Shown in pieces: positions 1 to 6,390 of a stretch of 11,496 nucleotides of DNA. The translations under genes and the position numbers were made by a program. Position 1 is the first letter of the stretch. Each line of letters opens with the position of its first letter. The stretch is from Rhodobacterales bacterium UBA3080 (lineage in GTDB: Bacteria > Pseudomonadota > Alphaproteobacteria > Rhodobacterales > Rhodobacteraceae): positions 1 through 11,496 of the forward strand of contig DFBM01000011.1 of NCBI GenBank assembly GCA_002366645.1, given 5' to 3'. A model generated the notes under the pieces. The model was given only the letters and a program-made list of their open reading frames with translations, did no database searches and was not told where the DNA came from.

Positions 1-160
1 TCGGTATGCCCATTTCAGCGGCTTTAGACAGCCCACCTGCTTCGGGGTTGTTGGAAAGGACCAGCACCGGTTCGGCAGGATGATCACCAGTCATATCCTT
101 GGCCAGTGCCACCATATTCGAGCCACCTCCCGAAATCAGAATGGCGACCCGTTTTTTCAC
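1..160 (-). CDS. purN: Phosphoribosylglycinamide formyltransferase PurN, N-terminal part (cut by window edge)
   Basis: PurN transfers a formyl group from 10-formyltetrahydrofolate to GAR, making FGAR in cytosolic de novo purine synthesis. The 53 residues visible begin VKKRVAILISGGGSNM, which fits the first beta strand and the glycine-rich SGxGSN phosphate-binding loop of the family. The later VLVLSNNPEAGGLSKA fits the second strand with the usual SNNPxA motif. The start is GTG at 158-160, which overlaps the purM stop codon as GTGA (157-160). This indicates translational coupling and the common purMN operon order. The rest of the gene, including the catalytic Asn/His/Asp region, lies beyond base 1. 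Confidence 0.93.
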   Translation of the reverse strand, partial: MKKRVAILISGGGSNMVALAKDMTGDHPAEPVLVLSNNPEAGGLSKAAEMGIP

Positions 161-1203
161 GCCAACGTGCCTGCGTAGCGAACGCTACCGCCGCTGGTGA
201 CAGAGCCGATGGTAAATACGGTCTCGCCATGCTCTTCTAAGATCGCCGTCAATTCATCGGCGCGATCTTTTGCCACCACGGCGATCATCCCAACGCCACA
301 ATTGAATGTTTTCAGCAGTTCGGATTGCTCCATCCCCGCCTGATCCACCAACCATTTTATTACTGGTGGCAAAGGCCATGCAGTCAGATCAATATCCGCA
401 CCCAGACCGTCGGGCAAGGCACGCGGCAGGTTCTCGGTCAGGCCACCGCCGGTGATATGGGCCAACGCGTGAAGGCCGCCAGCACGATAAGCCGCCAGAC
501 CGGACCGCACATAAAGTTTGGTAGGGGCGAGCAACGCTTCGCCCAAAGTTCCGTCTCCAAACGGGCAGGGCGCATCCCAGCCAAGACCGGAGTTTTCGAC
601 TATTTTGCGAACCAGTGAATATCCATTTGAATGAACGCCACTTGAGGCCAAACCCAGCAGGACATCCCCCTCCGTGACACCGGAGGGCAGCATCGCACCG
701 CGCTCCATCGCACCAACGGAGAAACCCGCGAGGTCAAAGTCGCCCTTCGCATACATCCCGGGCATCTCGGCAGTTTCGCCGCCAACCAATGCGGAATTGG
801 AAAGACGGCACCCTTCTGCAATTCCCTCAACCACGGCTGCAGCCTCATTGATATCCAGCTTTCCAGTCGCGAAGTAGTCAAGGAAGAACAGCGGTTCGGC
901 ACCTTGGCAAACAAGATCGTTCACACACATGGCCACCAGATCAATGCCGACGGTGGACAGCAGCCCTGTATCAATCGCAATCCGCAGCTTCGTGCCGACC
1001 CCGTCTGTTGCGGCAACCAGAATTGGATCGGTGTAGCCTGCAGCTTTCAGGTCGAACATCGCGCCAAAACCGCCAAGGCCATCCATAACACCGGCGCGCT
1101 TGGTACTTGCGGCGGCGGGCTTGATCCGGTCGACAAGCGCGTTGCCCGCATCAATATCAACTCCGGCGTCGGCGTAGGTTAGGCCATTGGGACGATCAGA
1201 CAT
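157..1203 (-). CDS. purM: Phosphoribosylformylglycinamidine cyclo-ligase (AIR synthetase) PurM
   Basis: PurM closes the imidazole ring of the purine pathway, converting FGAM plus ATP to AIR. The protein is 348 residues, the usual family length. Visible motifs are the ATDGVGTK nucleotide loop (residues about 65-72), MCVNDLVCQGAEPLFFLDY (92-110), GGETAEMPGMY (141-151), SSGVHSNGYSLVRK (187-200) and HITGGGLTENLPR (249-261), all typical of PurM. I chose ATG 1201-1203 because AGGAG lies six bases upstream and the protein then begins directly at the family-like MSDRPNGLTYADAGVDI. The frame is open to an ATG at 1287, but those 28 extra residues resemble no PurM sequence and would run over most of the intergenic space. 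The stop codon overlaps the purN GTG. Confidence 0.96.
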   Translation of the reverse strand: MSDRPNGLTYADAGVDIDAGNALVDRIKPAAASTKRAGVMDGLGGFGAMFDLKAAGYTDPILVAATDGVGTKLRIAIDTGLLSTVGIDLVAMCVNDLVCQGAEPLFFLDYFATGKLDINEAAAVVEGIAEGCRLSNSALVGGETAEMPGMYAKGDFDLAGFSVGAMERGAMLPSGVTEGDVLLGLASSGVHSNGYSLVRKIVENSGLGWDAPCPFGDGTLGEALLAPTKLYVRSGLAAYRAGGLHALAHITGGGLTENLPRALPDGLGADIDLTAWPLPPVIKWLVDQAGMEQSELLKTFNCGVGMIAVVAKDRADELTAILEEHGETVFTIGSVTSGGSVRYAGTLA

Positions 1204-1269
1204 TAGAGGCTCCTGCACTGCATCAATTTGCGCCTGCTTTACCTTAGGCAAATTCAAAAGGGAAGCCAC

Positions 1270-1298
1270 TTGACCACCCAAAAACATCCGCGTATTGA
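1270..1298 (+). promoter_or_regulatory. Probable sigma-70 type promoter for the tRNA gene
   Basis: TTGACC at 1270-1275 matches five of six bases of the -35 consensus. It is followed after 17 bases by TATTGA at 1293-1298, a weak -10 match whose first three bases fit. Transcription would start near 1305, leaving only a short 5' leader before the mature tRNA end at 1310. The spacing and position are good, but the -10 match is poor. Confidence 0.42.
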
Positions 1299-1309
1299 AG
1301 CGCGCAGGC

Positions 1310-1386
1310 GGGCCTGTAGCTCAGTTGGTTAGAGCAGAGCGCTCATAACGCTTTTGTCGCAGGTTCGAGTCCTGCCGGGCCTACCA
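1310..1386 (+). tRNA. tRNA with CAT anticodon (elongator Met, or Ile2 if C34 is modified to lysidine)
   Basis: A full 77-base cloverleaf including an encoded CCA. The acceptor stem is 1310-1316 with 1376-1382, with wobble pairs at its first and sixth positions. The D stem is GCTC/GAGC (1319-1322, 1332-1335), with loop AGTTGGTTA. The anticodon stem is GAGCG/CGCTT around the loop CTCATAA, with CAT at 1344-1346. The variable loop is TTGTC. The T stem is GCAGG/CCTGC around TTCGAGT. The discriminator base is A. It lacks the features expected of an initiator: there is no C1-A72 mismatch and no run of three G-C pairs in the anticodon stem. It is therefore an elongator-type CAT tRNA. Met and Ile2 cannot be told apart with certainty by eye. 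Confidence 0.96.
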
Positions 1387-1388
1387 AA

Positions 1389-1404
1389 ATTCTTGACGAA
1401 GAAT
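1389..1404 (+). other. Small perfect hairpin just downstream of the tRNA
   Basis: ATTCTT and AAGAAT form a six-base inverted repeat around a GACG loop, starting three bases after the tRNA CCA. It is AT-rich and no T-run follows directly, so it is a poor intrinsic terminator. It may help 3' processing or may be chance. A second weak repeat (TTGAT/ATCAA with T-runs after it) lies in the region 1450-1490. Confidence 0.22.
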
Positions 1405-1522
1405 CTGAATGCTTACACGTTATGATTGTAACACTTGATTTTGGCTGTATGTTTGATTGATCCATCAACATTTTTCAGGAAAATTTTTAATGAATTAGGA
1501 TTACGCGAACGCAAACCTGTAC

Positions 1523-2283
1523 ATGGCGGCGGGTCATGCCTTTAAAACGAATATTCCGGCTCTGACGTTTGTGGTGGCAATGTCGCTGCTCTTAGAGATC
1601 TTGCAACCGATATTAGATGTGAACTTAATTTTGATCTATATCGGGGATGTGGTTTTGAGCGCAGTTTTAGCTTTCGCTATCCACCAAACAATACTTAATG
1701 GCAAGATCGGAACTTGGCGTAGCCTGATCGAGAAGGGTGACGAATACTTTAAAACATTTTTGTGGCGCAGCTTTGCTCTCGGCATGATATTTGTTGTTAC
1801 CATTGCGAACGGGCTTTTGCTGTCATTTCTTGTTTCGCGACTTTTTGTAGAAGATATTTTTACCAGTCAGGAAAAAGCTGCACTGTTCACCGGGCTTTAC
1901 TACATTGCTATTTTCATTATTATTTTGCCACTGAATGGCGCAATTTTTGCTTTATATGAACGACGCTACCAGCTGCGGTGGCAAATGCCGACACATCCTT
2001 TCCCGCAGCATACCGACGTGGAAAAAGATTTTTCTGGTTCACCATTGGCAGGCTAATTGTCGGTCCGACCTTATTCACTCTGATCGCTATTCTCTTTGCG
2101 GTTGATTTGGCTAATCTTGATGCCCCGATTGATGTTTATTCGATAAATGGAAGTGTCAGTATTACCGGAGTCACGGTAACAATCGTACTTACCGCTGTCG
2201 GGAAATTTTCGGTCGCTTTGACTTCAACTGTGCTATGCAAAACCTACCTGAAGAGTATTGAGGAAGCGGAGTTGGTTTCCTAA
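1523..2283 (+). pseudogene. Multi-pass membrane protein of unknown function, split by an apparent 1-base deletion near 1958
   Basis: Two open frames overlap: ATG 1523 to a stop at 2056 (177 aa), and a frame ending at TAA 2281-2283. The frame change falls between 1958 and 2055, because the second frame has a stop (TGA) at 1957-1959. Reading tat g-a acg at 1955-1962 with one extra base, for example gga, gives a continuous product. Its junction reads ALYGTTLPAAVANADTSF and the repaired protein is 253 residues. The first frame has hydrophobic stretches at about residues 11-31, 35-54, 83-104 and 121-143. The second part adds two more, around GRLIVGPTLFTLIAILFAV and the stretch before the C-terminal KTYLKSIEEAELVS. 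I know no function for it. GTG 1978 could start a separate small gene, but no ribosome binding site precedes it. No good ribosome binding site precedes ATG 1523 either; AGGA at 1497-1500 is 22 bases away. Base composition is AT-richer than its neighbours. The deletion may be real or a sequencing error. Confidence 0.68.
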
Positions 2284-3398
2284 TCCAACGCTGAAATCAT
2301 TACACGGCGGTCGAAGCTGACGCTTTTGATCAGGGCGAACGCCGGTTGGCCGGTTTTCAGGCCAAGTTCACTTACGGCTTGGCGTGTAATTCTGGCGCGC
2401 AGGCTTTGGTTGCCTACTTTCAGGATCACTTCGGCGAAGGCGGCTTTGGGTTCCGGTTTGATTTCGGAAATGGTGCCGGCGATGGCGTTACGGATACTGA
2501 TACCTTCGGGGTAGCGGGTGCCGATAGCGACGTCGCGGGCACGGATACGCAAGCGAATGCGATCGCCGATGTCTAGCGAGGTTACCATCGGCATACGCAG
2601 GGTTTCGCCTTCAAAATCCAGACTTGTGATCTGGAATTCGTGGTTCTGTCCGGTGACCATGACCTCTAGAAATGTACCCGCCTCGAACCGGCCGGTGAAG
2701 TCGTGCATTTCCTCGGTGTCAAAAATCTCGGGGATGGGGCCGCGGGTGCTGACGTGGCCGATCGGTGAAAGCAAAATAACCTCGTCCGCGAGGCGGGCAA
2801 CTTCGTCAATCGCATGGCTGACGAAAATCGCGGGCAGGTCGAATTGCGAGGGAACCTTCTCAAGGAACGGCAACAACTCTGCTTTGCGGCGGATATCGAG
2901 GGCCGACATCGGTTCGTCCAGCAAAAGCAACTTGGGCTGGGTTAATAGCGTCCGCCCAAGTGCCACACGTTGTTTTTCGCCCCCCGAAAGCGTCAATGGC
3001 CGTTTGTCCAGCAGCGCCGACAGGTCGAGCGCCGATATAACCTGATCTAGCGTTATCGGATTATCGACGGCAGGGCTTCGTTTGTTTGCATAGGTTAGGT
3101 TTCCGGCAACCGTTAGGTGCGGGAACAACCGGTCGTCCTGAAACACCATACCGACTGGTCGCTTGTGCGGCGGCAGGAATATGCCTTTTACCGTGCTCGC
3201 CCAAACATCTCCATTGTACGTAACTTCGACATCGCCGCCTTTTTCGAGGCCAGCGATCACCCGCAGCAGGGTGCTTTTACCACTTCCGCTTGGGCCGAAC
3301 AGGGCGGTAATGCCGGATAGGGAAATCACCTCGTCGAACTCGATGTCGTGGCCATCAAAGGAGATGTTGGCGCTAAGCTTCAGGGATTTAGCCGACAT
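2280..3398 (-). CDS. modC: Molybdate/tungstate ABC transporter ATP-binding protein ModC
   Basis: The ATPase that powers molybdate (or tungstate) import with ModB and ModA on the inner face of the cytoplasmic membrane. Its 372 residues are a normal ModC length. The ABC domain shows Walker A GPSGSGKST (35-43), the Q loop VFQDDRLFPHLTV (Q87), the signature LSGGEKQR (137-144), Walker B LLLLDEP with the D-loop MSALD (157-168), and the switch histidine in FVSHAIDEV (H195). The C-terminal third is a TOBE/MOP oxyanion-binding domain: RIRARDVAIG (286-293), SIRNAIAGTI (301-310) and ARITRQAVSELGLKTGQP (335-352). This domain separates ModC from other ABC ATPases. Its start overlaps the modB 3' end by 11 bases, so it is the last gene of modABC. 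Its stop overlaps the stop of the convergent membrane-protein gene by four bases (2280-2283). Confidence 0.96.
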   Translation of the reverse strand: MSAKSLKLSANISFDGHDIEFDEVISLSGITALFGPSGSGKSTLLRVIAGLEKGGDVEVTYNGDVWASTVKGIFLPPHKRPVGMVFQDDRLFPHLTVAGNLTYANKRSPAVDNPITLDQVISALDLSALLDKRPLTLSGGEKQRVALGRTLLTQPKLLLLDEPMSALDIRRKAELLPFLEKVPSQFDLPAIFVSHAIDEVARLADEVILLSPIGHVSTRGPIPEIFDTEEMHDFTGRFEAGTFLEVMVTGQNHEFQITSLDFEGETLRMPMVTSLDIGDRIRLRIRARDVAIGTRYPEGISIRNAIAGTISEIKPEPKAAFAEVILKVGNQSLRARITRQAVSELGLKTGQPAFALIKSVSFDRRVMISALD

Positions 3399-4059
3399 GG
3401 ACAGGTATCCGTCTGTTCAGGGCATAAACCGCCAGCAGCACGATGAACGAAAATGCCAGCAACCCGCCGGCAAGCTGATGCGCTTCGGTGTATCTAAGCG
3501 TTTCCACATGTTCGTAGATGGCGATGGAGATCACTTTGGTTTTCCCCGGGATGTTGCCGCCAACCATCAGAACGACGCCAAACTCACCGATGGTGTGGGC
3601 GAAGCTTAAAACTGTTGCTGTCAGAAATCCGCGACCGGCGAGCGGGGCGGCAACCGTGAAAAACGCATCTAGAGGCGAAGCGCGCAGGGTCGCGGCGGCC
3701 TCTAGCGGGGCGCGACCGATGGCTTGGAAGGCGGATTGCAAGGGCTGAACCATGAAGGGCAGGGAGTAGAACATCGATGCGATGACCAGACCTGTGAACG
3801 AAAATGTCAGTGTTTCGCCAGTGGTTTCAACCCAGAAACGTCCGATCGGGGATGTCGGGCTTAGCAGAATGAGAAAGTAAAACCCGATAACCGTAGGTGG
3901 CAGCACGATTGGTAAAGCCGTTAGGGCTTCGACCACGGGGCGAACCCGTGATTTTGTCGTGGCCAACCACCAAGCCAGAGGAGTTCCGAGTAAAAGCAGG
4001 AAGAACGTAGTTGTTCCCGCGAGTTGCATCGTCAGCCAAAGGGGAGAGAGGTCAGCCAT
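3388..4059 (-). CDS. modB: Molybdate/tungstate ABC transporter permease ModB
   Basis: The inner-membrane channel subunit of the ModABC importer, 223 residues, a usual ModB length. Hydrophobic segments are seen at about residues 8-30, 46-66, 86-103, 145-167 and 195-213. The cytoplasmic EAA loop that docks on ModC is at 120-140 (EAAATLRASPLDAFFTVAAP). It is followed by the ModB-typical GEFGVVLMVGGNIPGKTK (158-175) and SIAIYEHVE (178-186). The ATG at 4057-4059 shares its first base with the last base of the modA TAA stop (TAATG), and the 3' end overlaps modC by 11 bases. The three proteins are thus almost certainly translated from one message. Confidence 0.95.
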   Translation of the reverse strand: MADLSPLWLTMQLAGTTTFFLLLLGTPLAWWLATTKSRVRPVVEALTALPIVLPPTVIGFYFLILLSPTSPIGRFWVETTGETLTFSFTGLVIASMFYSLPFMVQPLQSAFQAIGRAPLEAAATLRASPLDAFFTVAAPLAGRGFLTATVLSFAHTIGEFGVVLMVGGNIPGKTKVISIAIYEHVETLRYTEAHQLAGGLLAFSFIVLLAVYALNRRIPVHVG

Positions 4060-4823
4060 TATTCTACCTCGTATCCAAATTCGCGAATGATCGTTTTCAC
4101 ACGTTCACTTTGCAGGAAGTTCAGAAATTCTATCGCCGCGAGATTGTTTTCTGCACGCCTGAGCAAAACTGCGTCCTGATGAACCGGAGCATATAGATCC
4201 GGCGGAATACGCCAGTAACTACCGGCATCAAGATTGCGTGGGCTGATAGCGTAGGCCAGCGCAACGATGCCCAGTTCGGCGTTTCCGCTCGTAACAAGGG
4301 CGTGTGCTTGACCGATGTTTTCGCCCATGACGATGCGATCCTGCACCAGTTCGAACATTTCCAACCCATGAAGCGCCTTGATGGCTGCGGCACCGTACGG
4401 GGCAAGATCGGGGTTTGCGATTGCGAGGTGCCGGAAATCCTGCTGAAGCGCTTCCTTGCCCTCAATACCGATCCGGTTCTCATCCGCGCTCCATAATACC
4501 AACAGGCCTGTGGCATAGGTGAAGCGGCTTTTCGGCACAGCGAAACCACTCTCGATCAGAAGTTGCGGCCTGATCTGATCGGCGGCCAATAAGGCATCGA
4601 AGGGGGCACCGTTCACCAGTTGCGCGTATAGTTTGCCTGTTGAACCCGTGACGAGTGTTAGCTGGTGTCCGGAGTTCGCTTCAAAGTCGGACTGTAGCGT
4701 TTCCATGACCTCTGCAAAGTTGGCGGAAGTTGCAATGATTGCTGTCTCGGCAGAACCGGCATGAGGCGCTAAGCTACATATAAAAAGGCAAATCGCCCGG
4801 GTTGTCCAAGATCTGAAGGTCAT
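4059..4823 (-). CDS. modA: Periplasmic molybdate/tungstate-binding protein ModA
   Basis: The solute-binding protein that captures molybdate or tungstate in the periplasm for ModBC. With the start at ATG 4821-4823 it has 254 residues. A Sec signal peptide of about 25 residues (MTFRSWTTRAICLF..., with a probable cut after HAGSA) precedes AETAIIATSANF, the first beta strand and oxyanion loop. Other family-like stretches are VTGSTGKLYAQLVNGAPFDA, YATGLLVLWSAD and GENIGQAHALVTSGNAELGI. AAGGA five bases before ATG 4823 supports this start. ATG 4829 is too close to that site, and ATG 4871 would put a long charged stretch before the signal peptide. The upstream oxidoreductase gene ends 58 bases away. 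I see no clear ModE-type palindrome in the gap, only the direct repeat ATTACG-AA-ATTACG at 4843-4856. Molybdate and tungstate preference cannot be told apart by eye. Confidence 0.93.
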   Translation of the reverse strand: MTFRSWTTRAICLFICSLAPHAGSAETAIIATSANFAEVMETLQSDFEANSGHQLTLVTGSTGKLYAQLVNGAPFDALLAADQIRPQLLIESGFAVPKSRFTYATGLLVLWSADENRIGIEGKEALQQDFRHLAIANPDLAPYGAAAIKALHGLEMFELVQDRIVMGENIGQAHALVTSGNAELGIVALAYAISPRNLDAGSYWRIPPDLYAPVHQDAVLLRRAENNLAAIEFLNFLQSERVKTIIREFGYEVE

Positions 4824-4881
4824 TACCATCCTTGATAGGTCTATTACGAAATTACGGGATGCCCTTCGCAATCACAAGCAC

Positions 4882-6219
4882 TTAACCGCTGAAGGTCCGC
4901 TCCATCTCGCGGCGGAATTTCACCGTGGGATCGTTTTCGTCGATACCGACCGCGTCCCATGTCACCGGCGATCCGGCAGGGATATCCTTGGTAAGTGCAA
5001 CGCCATGCGCCAGCCCGATCGGCAATGCGCCTATAGCTAGCGAGTCCTTGGCTGGCATGAGTTTGCCCCAGACCGTATAGCCACCCTCGCCATCCAGTAT
5101 TTCGCCAGCTTTCAGGTCGCATTTCGCGGTCGCCACGACATCGCCGGTAAAGGCAATCGGTGCTCCTGTGGCTTCACCGCGCAACGCAACTGATGCGACG
5201 CTGATGCCCAGTTCTAGTCCAATCATGTGGTATGGCCGCCAAAGCGACGAGTAGCGACCGGTTTCATCCGTAATCAGGCCATAGTCCGAAAAGCACCGCT
5301 CGACGTAGTCGCTGTCGCCTTCGAAGGTGACGTAGACACCCCAACGCAGGTCTTGCTCTAGATCTTCGCCCGAACGAGAACGACTGGAAACGACCTCGAC
5401 CATGCCAGCGCTTTCCAAACATCCGCCGTCGCTTGCAGGGATGAGTGTCTTAGCCAATTTTTCTACCTCGCACGGCGGGAAGGCGAGACCGTCGGTTGCA
5501 ACTTTCAAATCTGTAGCGTTCGCAACGGCTGCCATTTCGATGCCGGACTTGGTGCCATCCAGAAATGAGTTGAACATCTTGGCGTTCAAGCCGCTCTCCG
5601 CCGCCCGTTCCGCCGTTAATCCGTAATGCCCCCATACGGTTTCAGGCGTGGAGTTGTGGAATTCGGGCATATACAGCGTGCCTTTGCCTGCCGCGACAAC
5701 GTTAAACCCGCAGGTTCGTGCCCAATCTACTTGTTCGCAAATTAACGCTGGTTGATCGCCGTAAGCCAGCGAATAGACGATTCCGGCATCCCTTGCTTTT
5801 TGGGCTAACAATGGCCCCGCCAAGGCGTCCGCTTCTACGTTGACCATAACAATATGCCGCCTGTGTTCACAGCAAGCCAGTACGTGCCGGATACCTGCAG
5901 CGGGGTCGCCGGTTGCGTCGATAATTATATCCATGCCATCTGCCGCGATCAGAGCACCAGCATCCACCGTCAAGTGCGTACCGCCGGACTGCAATGCATC
6001 GGCAAAGCTGTGAGTTTGGACTTCGTCCGGCCACCCGGTCGTCCTTAAAGCGTCTTTGGCACGATCTACCGACAAATCGGCGATCCCCATCACTTGTAAC
6101 CCAGGCGTCCGGCGCGCCTGTGACAAGAACATCGAACCAAACTTTCCGGCACCGATCAGTCCAACGCGGATCGGGCGGTTTTCGGCGGCGCGGGATTTCA
6201 GAAGGCTGTAGAGGTTCAT
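4882..6219 (-). CDS. NAD(P)-binding oxidoreductase with C-terminal SAF domain (homoserine dehydrogenase-like; function unknown)
   Basis: A 445-residue cytosolic protein with no signal peptide. The N-terminal Rossmann fold shows VGLIGAGKFGS (19-29), and an acidic residue ends the second strand (GIAD, D48), which usually favours NAD over NADP. A third strand reads DIIIDATGDPAAG (97-109). A middle domain includes VVAAGKGTLYMPEFH (174-188), NSFLDGTKSGIEMAAVANAT (217-236) and LWRPYHMIGLELGISVASV (326-344). About residues 358-427 look like an SAF domain, ending LTKDIPAGSPVTWDAV. SAF domains also occur in FlgA, CpaB and sugar-acid dehydratases, so relatives are often called homoserine dehydrogenase-like or FlgA-like. 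I know of no firm substrate; a branched or sugar-acid-derived carbonyl compound is possible. The gene lies 58 bases before modA on the same strand and is divergent from the formate dehydrogenase subunit. The ribosome binding site before ATG 6217-6219 is weak. Confidence 0.82.
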   Translation of the reverse strand: MNLYSLLKSRAAENRPIRVGLIGAGKFGSMFLSQARRTPGLQVMGIADLSVDRAKDALRTTGWPDEVQTHSFADALQSGGTHLTVDAGALIAADGMDIIIDATGDPAAGIRHVLACCEHRRHIVMVNVEADALAGPLLAQKARDAGIVYSLAYGDQPALICEQVDWARTCGFNVVAAGKGTLYMPEFHNSTPETVWGHYGLTAERAAESGLNAKMFNSFLDGTKSGIEMAAVANATDLKVATDGLAFPPCEVEKLAKTLIPASDGGCLESAGMVEVVSSRSRSGEDLEQDLRWGVYVTFEGDSDYVERCFSDYGLITDETGRYSSLWRPYHMIGLELGISVASVALRGEATGAPIAFTGDVVATAKCDLKAGEILDGEGGYTVWGKLMPAKDSLAIGALPIGLAHGVALTKDIPAGSPVTWDAVGIDENDPTVKFRREMERTFSG

Positions 6220-6238
6220 GATGGCTCGCTTGCTGTCA

Positions 6239-6255
6239 TTTCAGTTGCAATGAAA
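6239..6255. promoter_or_regulatory. Candidate operator: inverted repeat TTTCA-N7-TGAAA
   Basis: TTTCA (6239-6243) and TGAAA (6251-6255) are perfect inverted arms around GTTGCAA. The site lies 20-36 bases upstream of the SAF oxidoreductase start, in the divergent region shared with the formate dehydrogenase subunit. Its size and position suit a dimeric regulator such as a LysR- or GntR-type protein, but no regulator gene is in the window. Five-base arms can arise by chance. Confidence 0.25.
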
Positions 6256-6270
6256 GCTAACTCCGAAATG

Positions 6271-6292
6271 CGCTTTGGGGAACATTAAAGCG
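6271..6292. promoter_or_regulatory. Candidate operator or hairpin: inverted repeat CGCTTT-N10-AAAGCG
   Basis: CGCTTT (6271-6276) and AAAGCG (6287-6292) are perfect six-base inverted arms with a ten-base centre. They lie midway between the two divergent genes. This could be a second regulator site or a small leader hairpin. No T-run follows, so it is not a terminator. Confidence 0.25.
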
Positions 6293-6390
6293 TAACCAGA
6301 AGACAACTTTTGCGATCAAGATGTCGTTTTGTGGCTAGGAGGGGCGTTCGGGTGCTGTATGTTGTTGAAAGGAACATGCGAGGGAAATTT

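Noticed and set aside
1204..1287. A 28-residue N-terminal extension of PurM, from ATG 1287
   Set aside because: ATG 1203 has a good ribosome binding site (AGGAG) at six bases and starts the family-like sequence. The extension resembles no PurM sequence.
1310..1420. tRNA as an integration site with an attachment repeat
   Set aside because: I found no repeat of the tRNA 3' end and no integrase or phage gene in the window.
1393..1426. TTGACG plus TATGAT as a promoter for the broken membrane gene
   Set aside because: The spacing is 22 bases, too long for a sigma-70 promoter, and TTGACG is part of the small hairpin after the tRNA.
1978..2283. A separate small gene starting at GTG 1978
   Set aside because: It has no ribosome binding site, it overlaps the first frame by 79 bases, and its upstream codons continue the reading of a single longer protein.
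2518..3045. Plus-strand open frame (175 codons) opposite modC
   Set aside because: It is antisense to conserved ModC motifs and is Ser/Arg-rich low-complexity sequence.
6310..6390. A longer N-terminus for the formate dehydrogenase beta subunit, from ATG 6310 or 6376
   Set aside because: ATG 6391 has GAGGGA at suitable spacing and gives a length close to Fdh1B. ATG 6376 has a site only two to three bases away, and the 6310 extension is arginine-rich and unlike the family.
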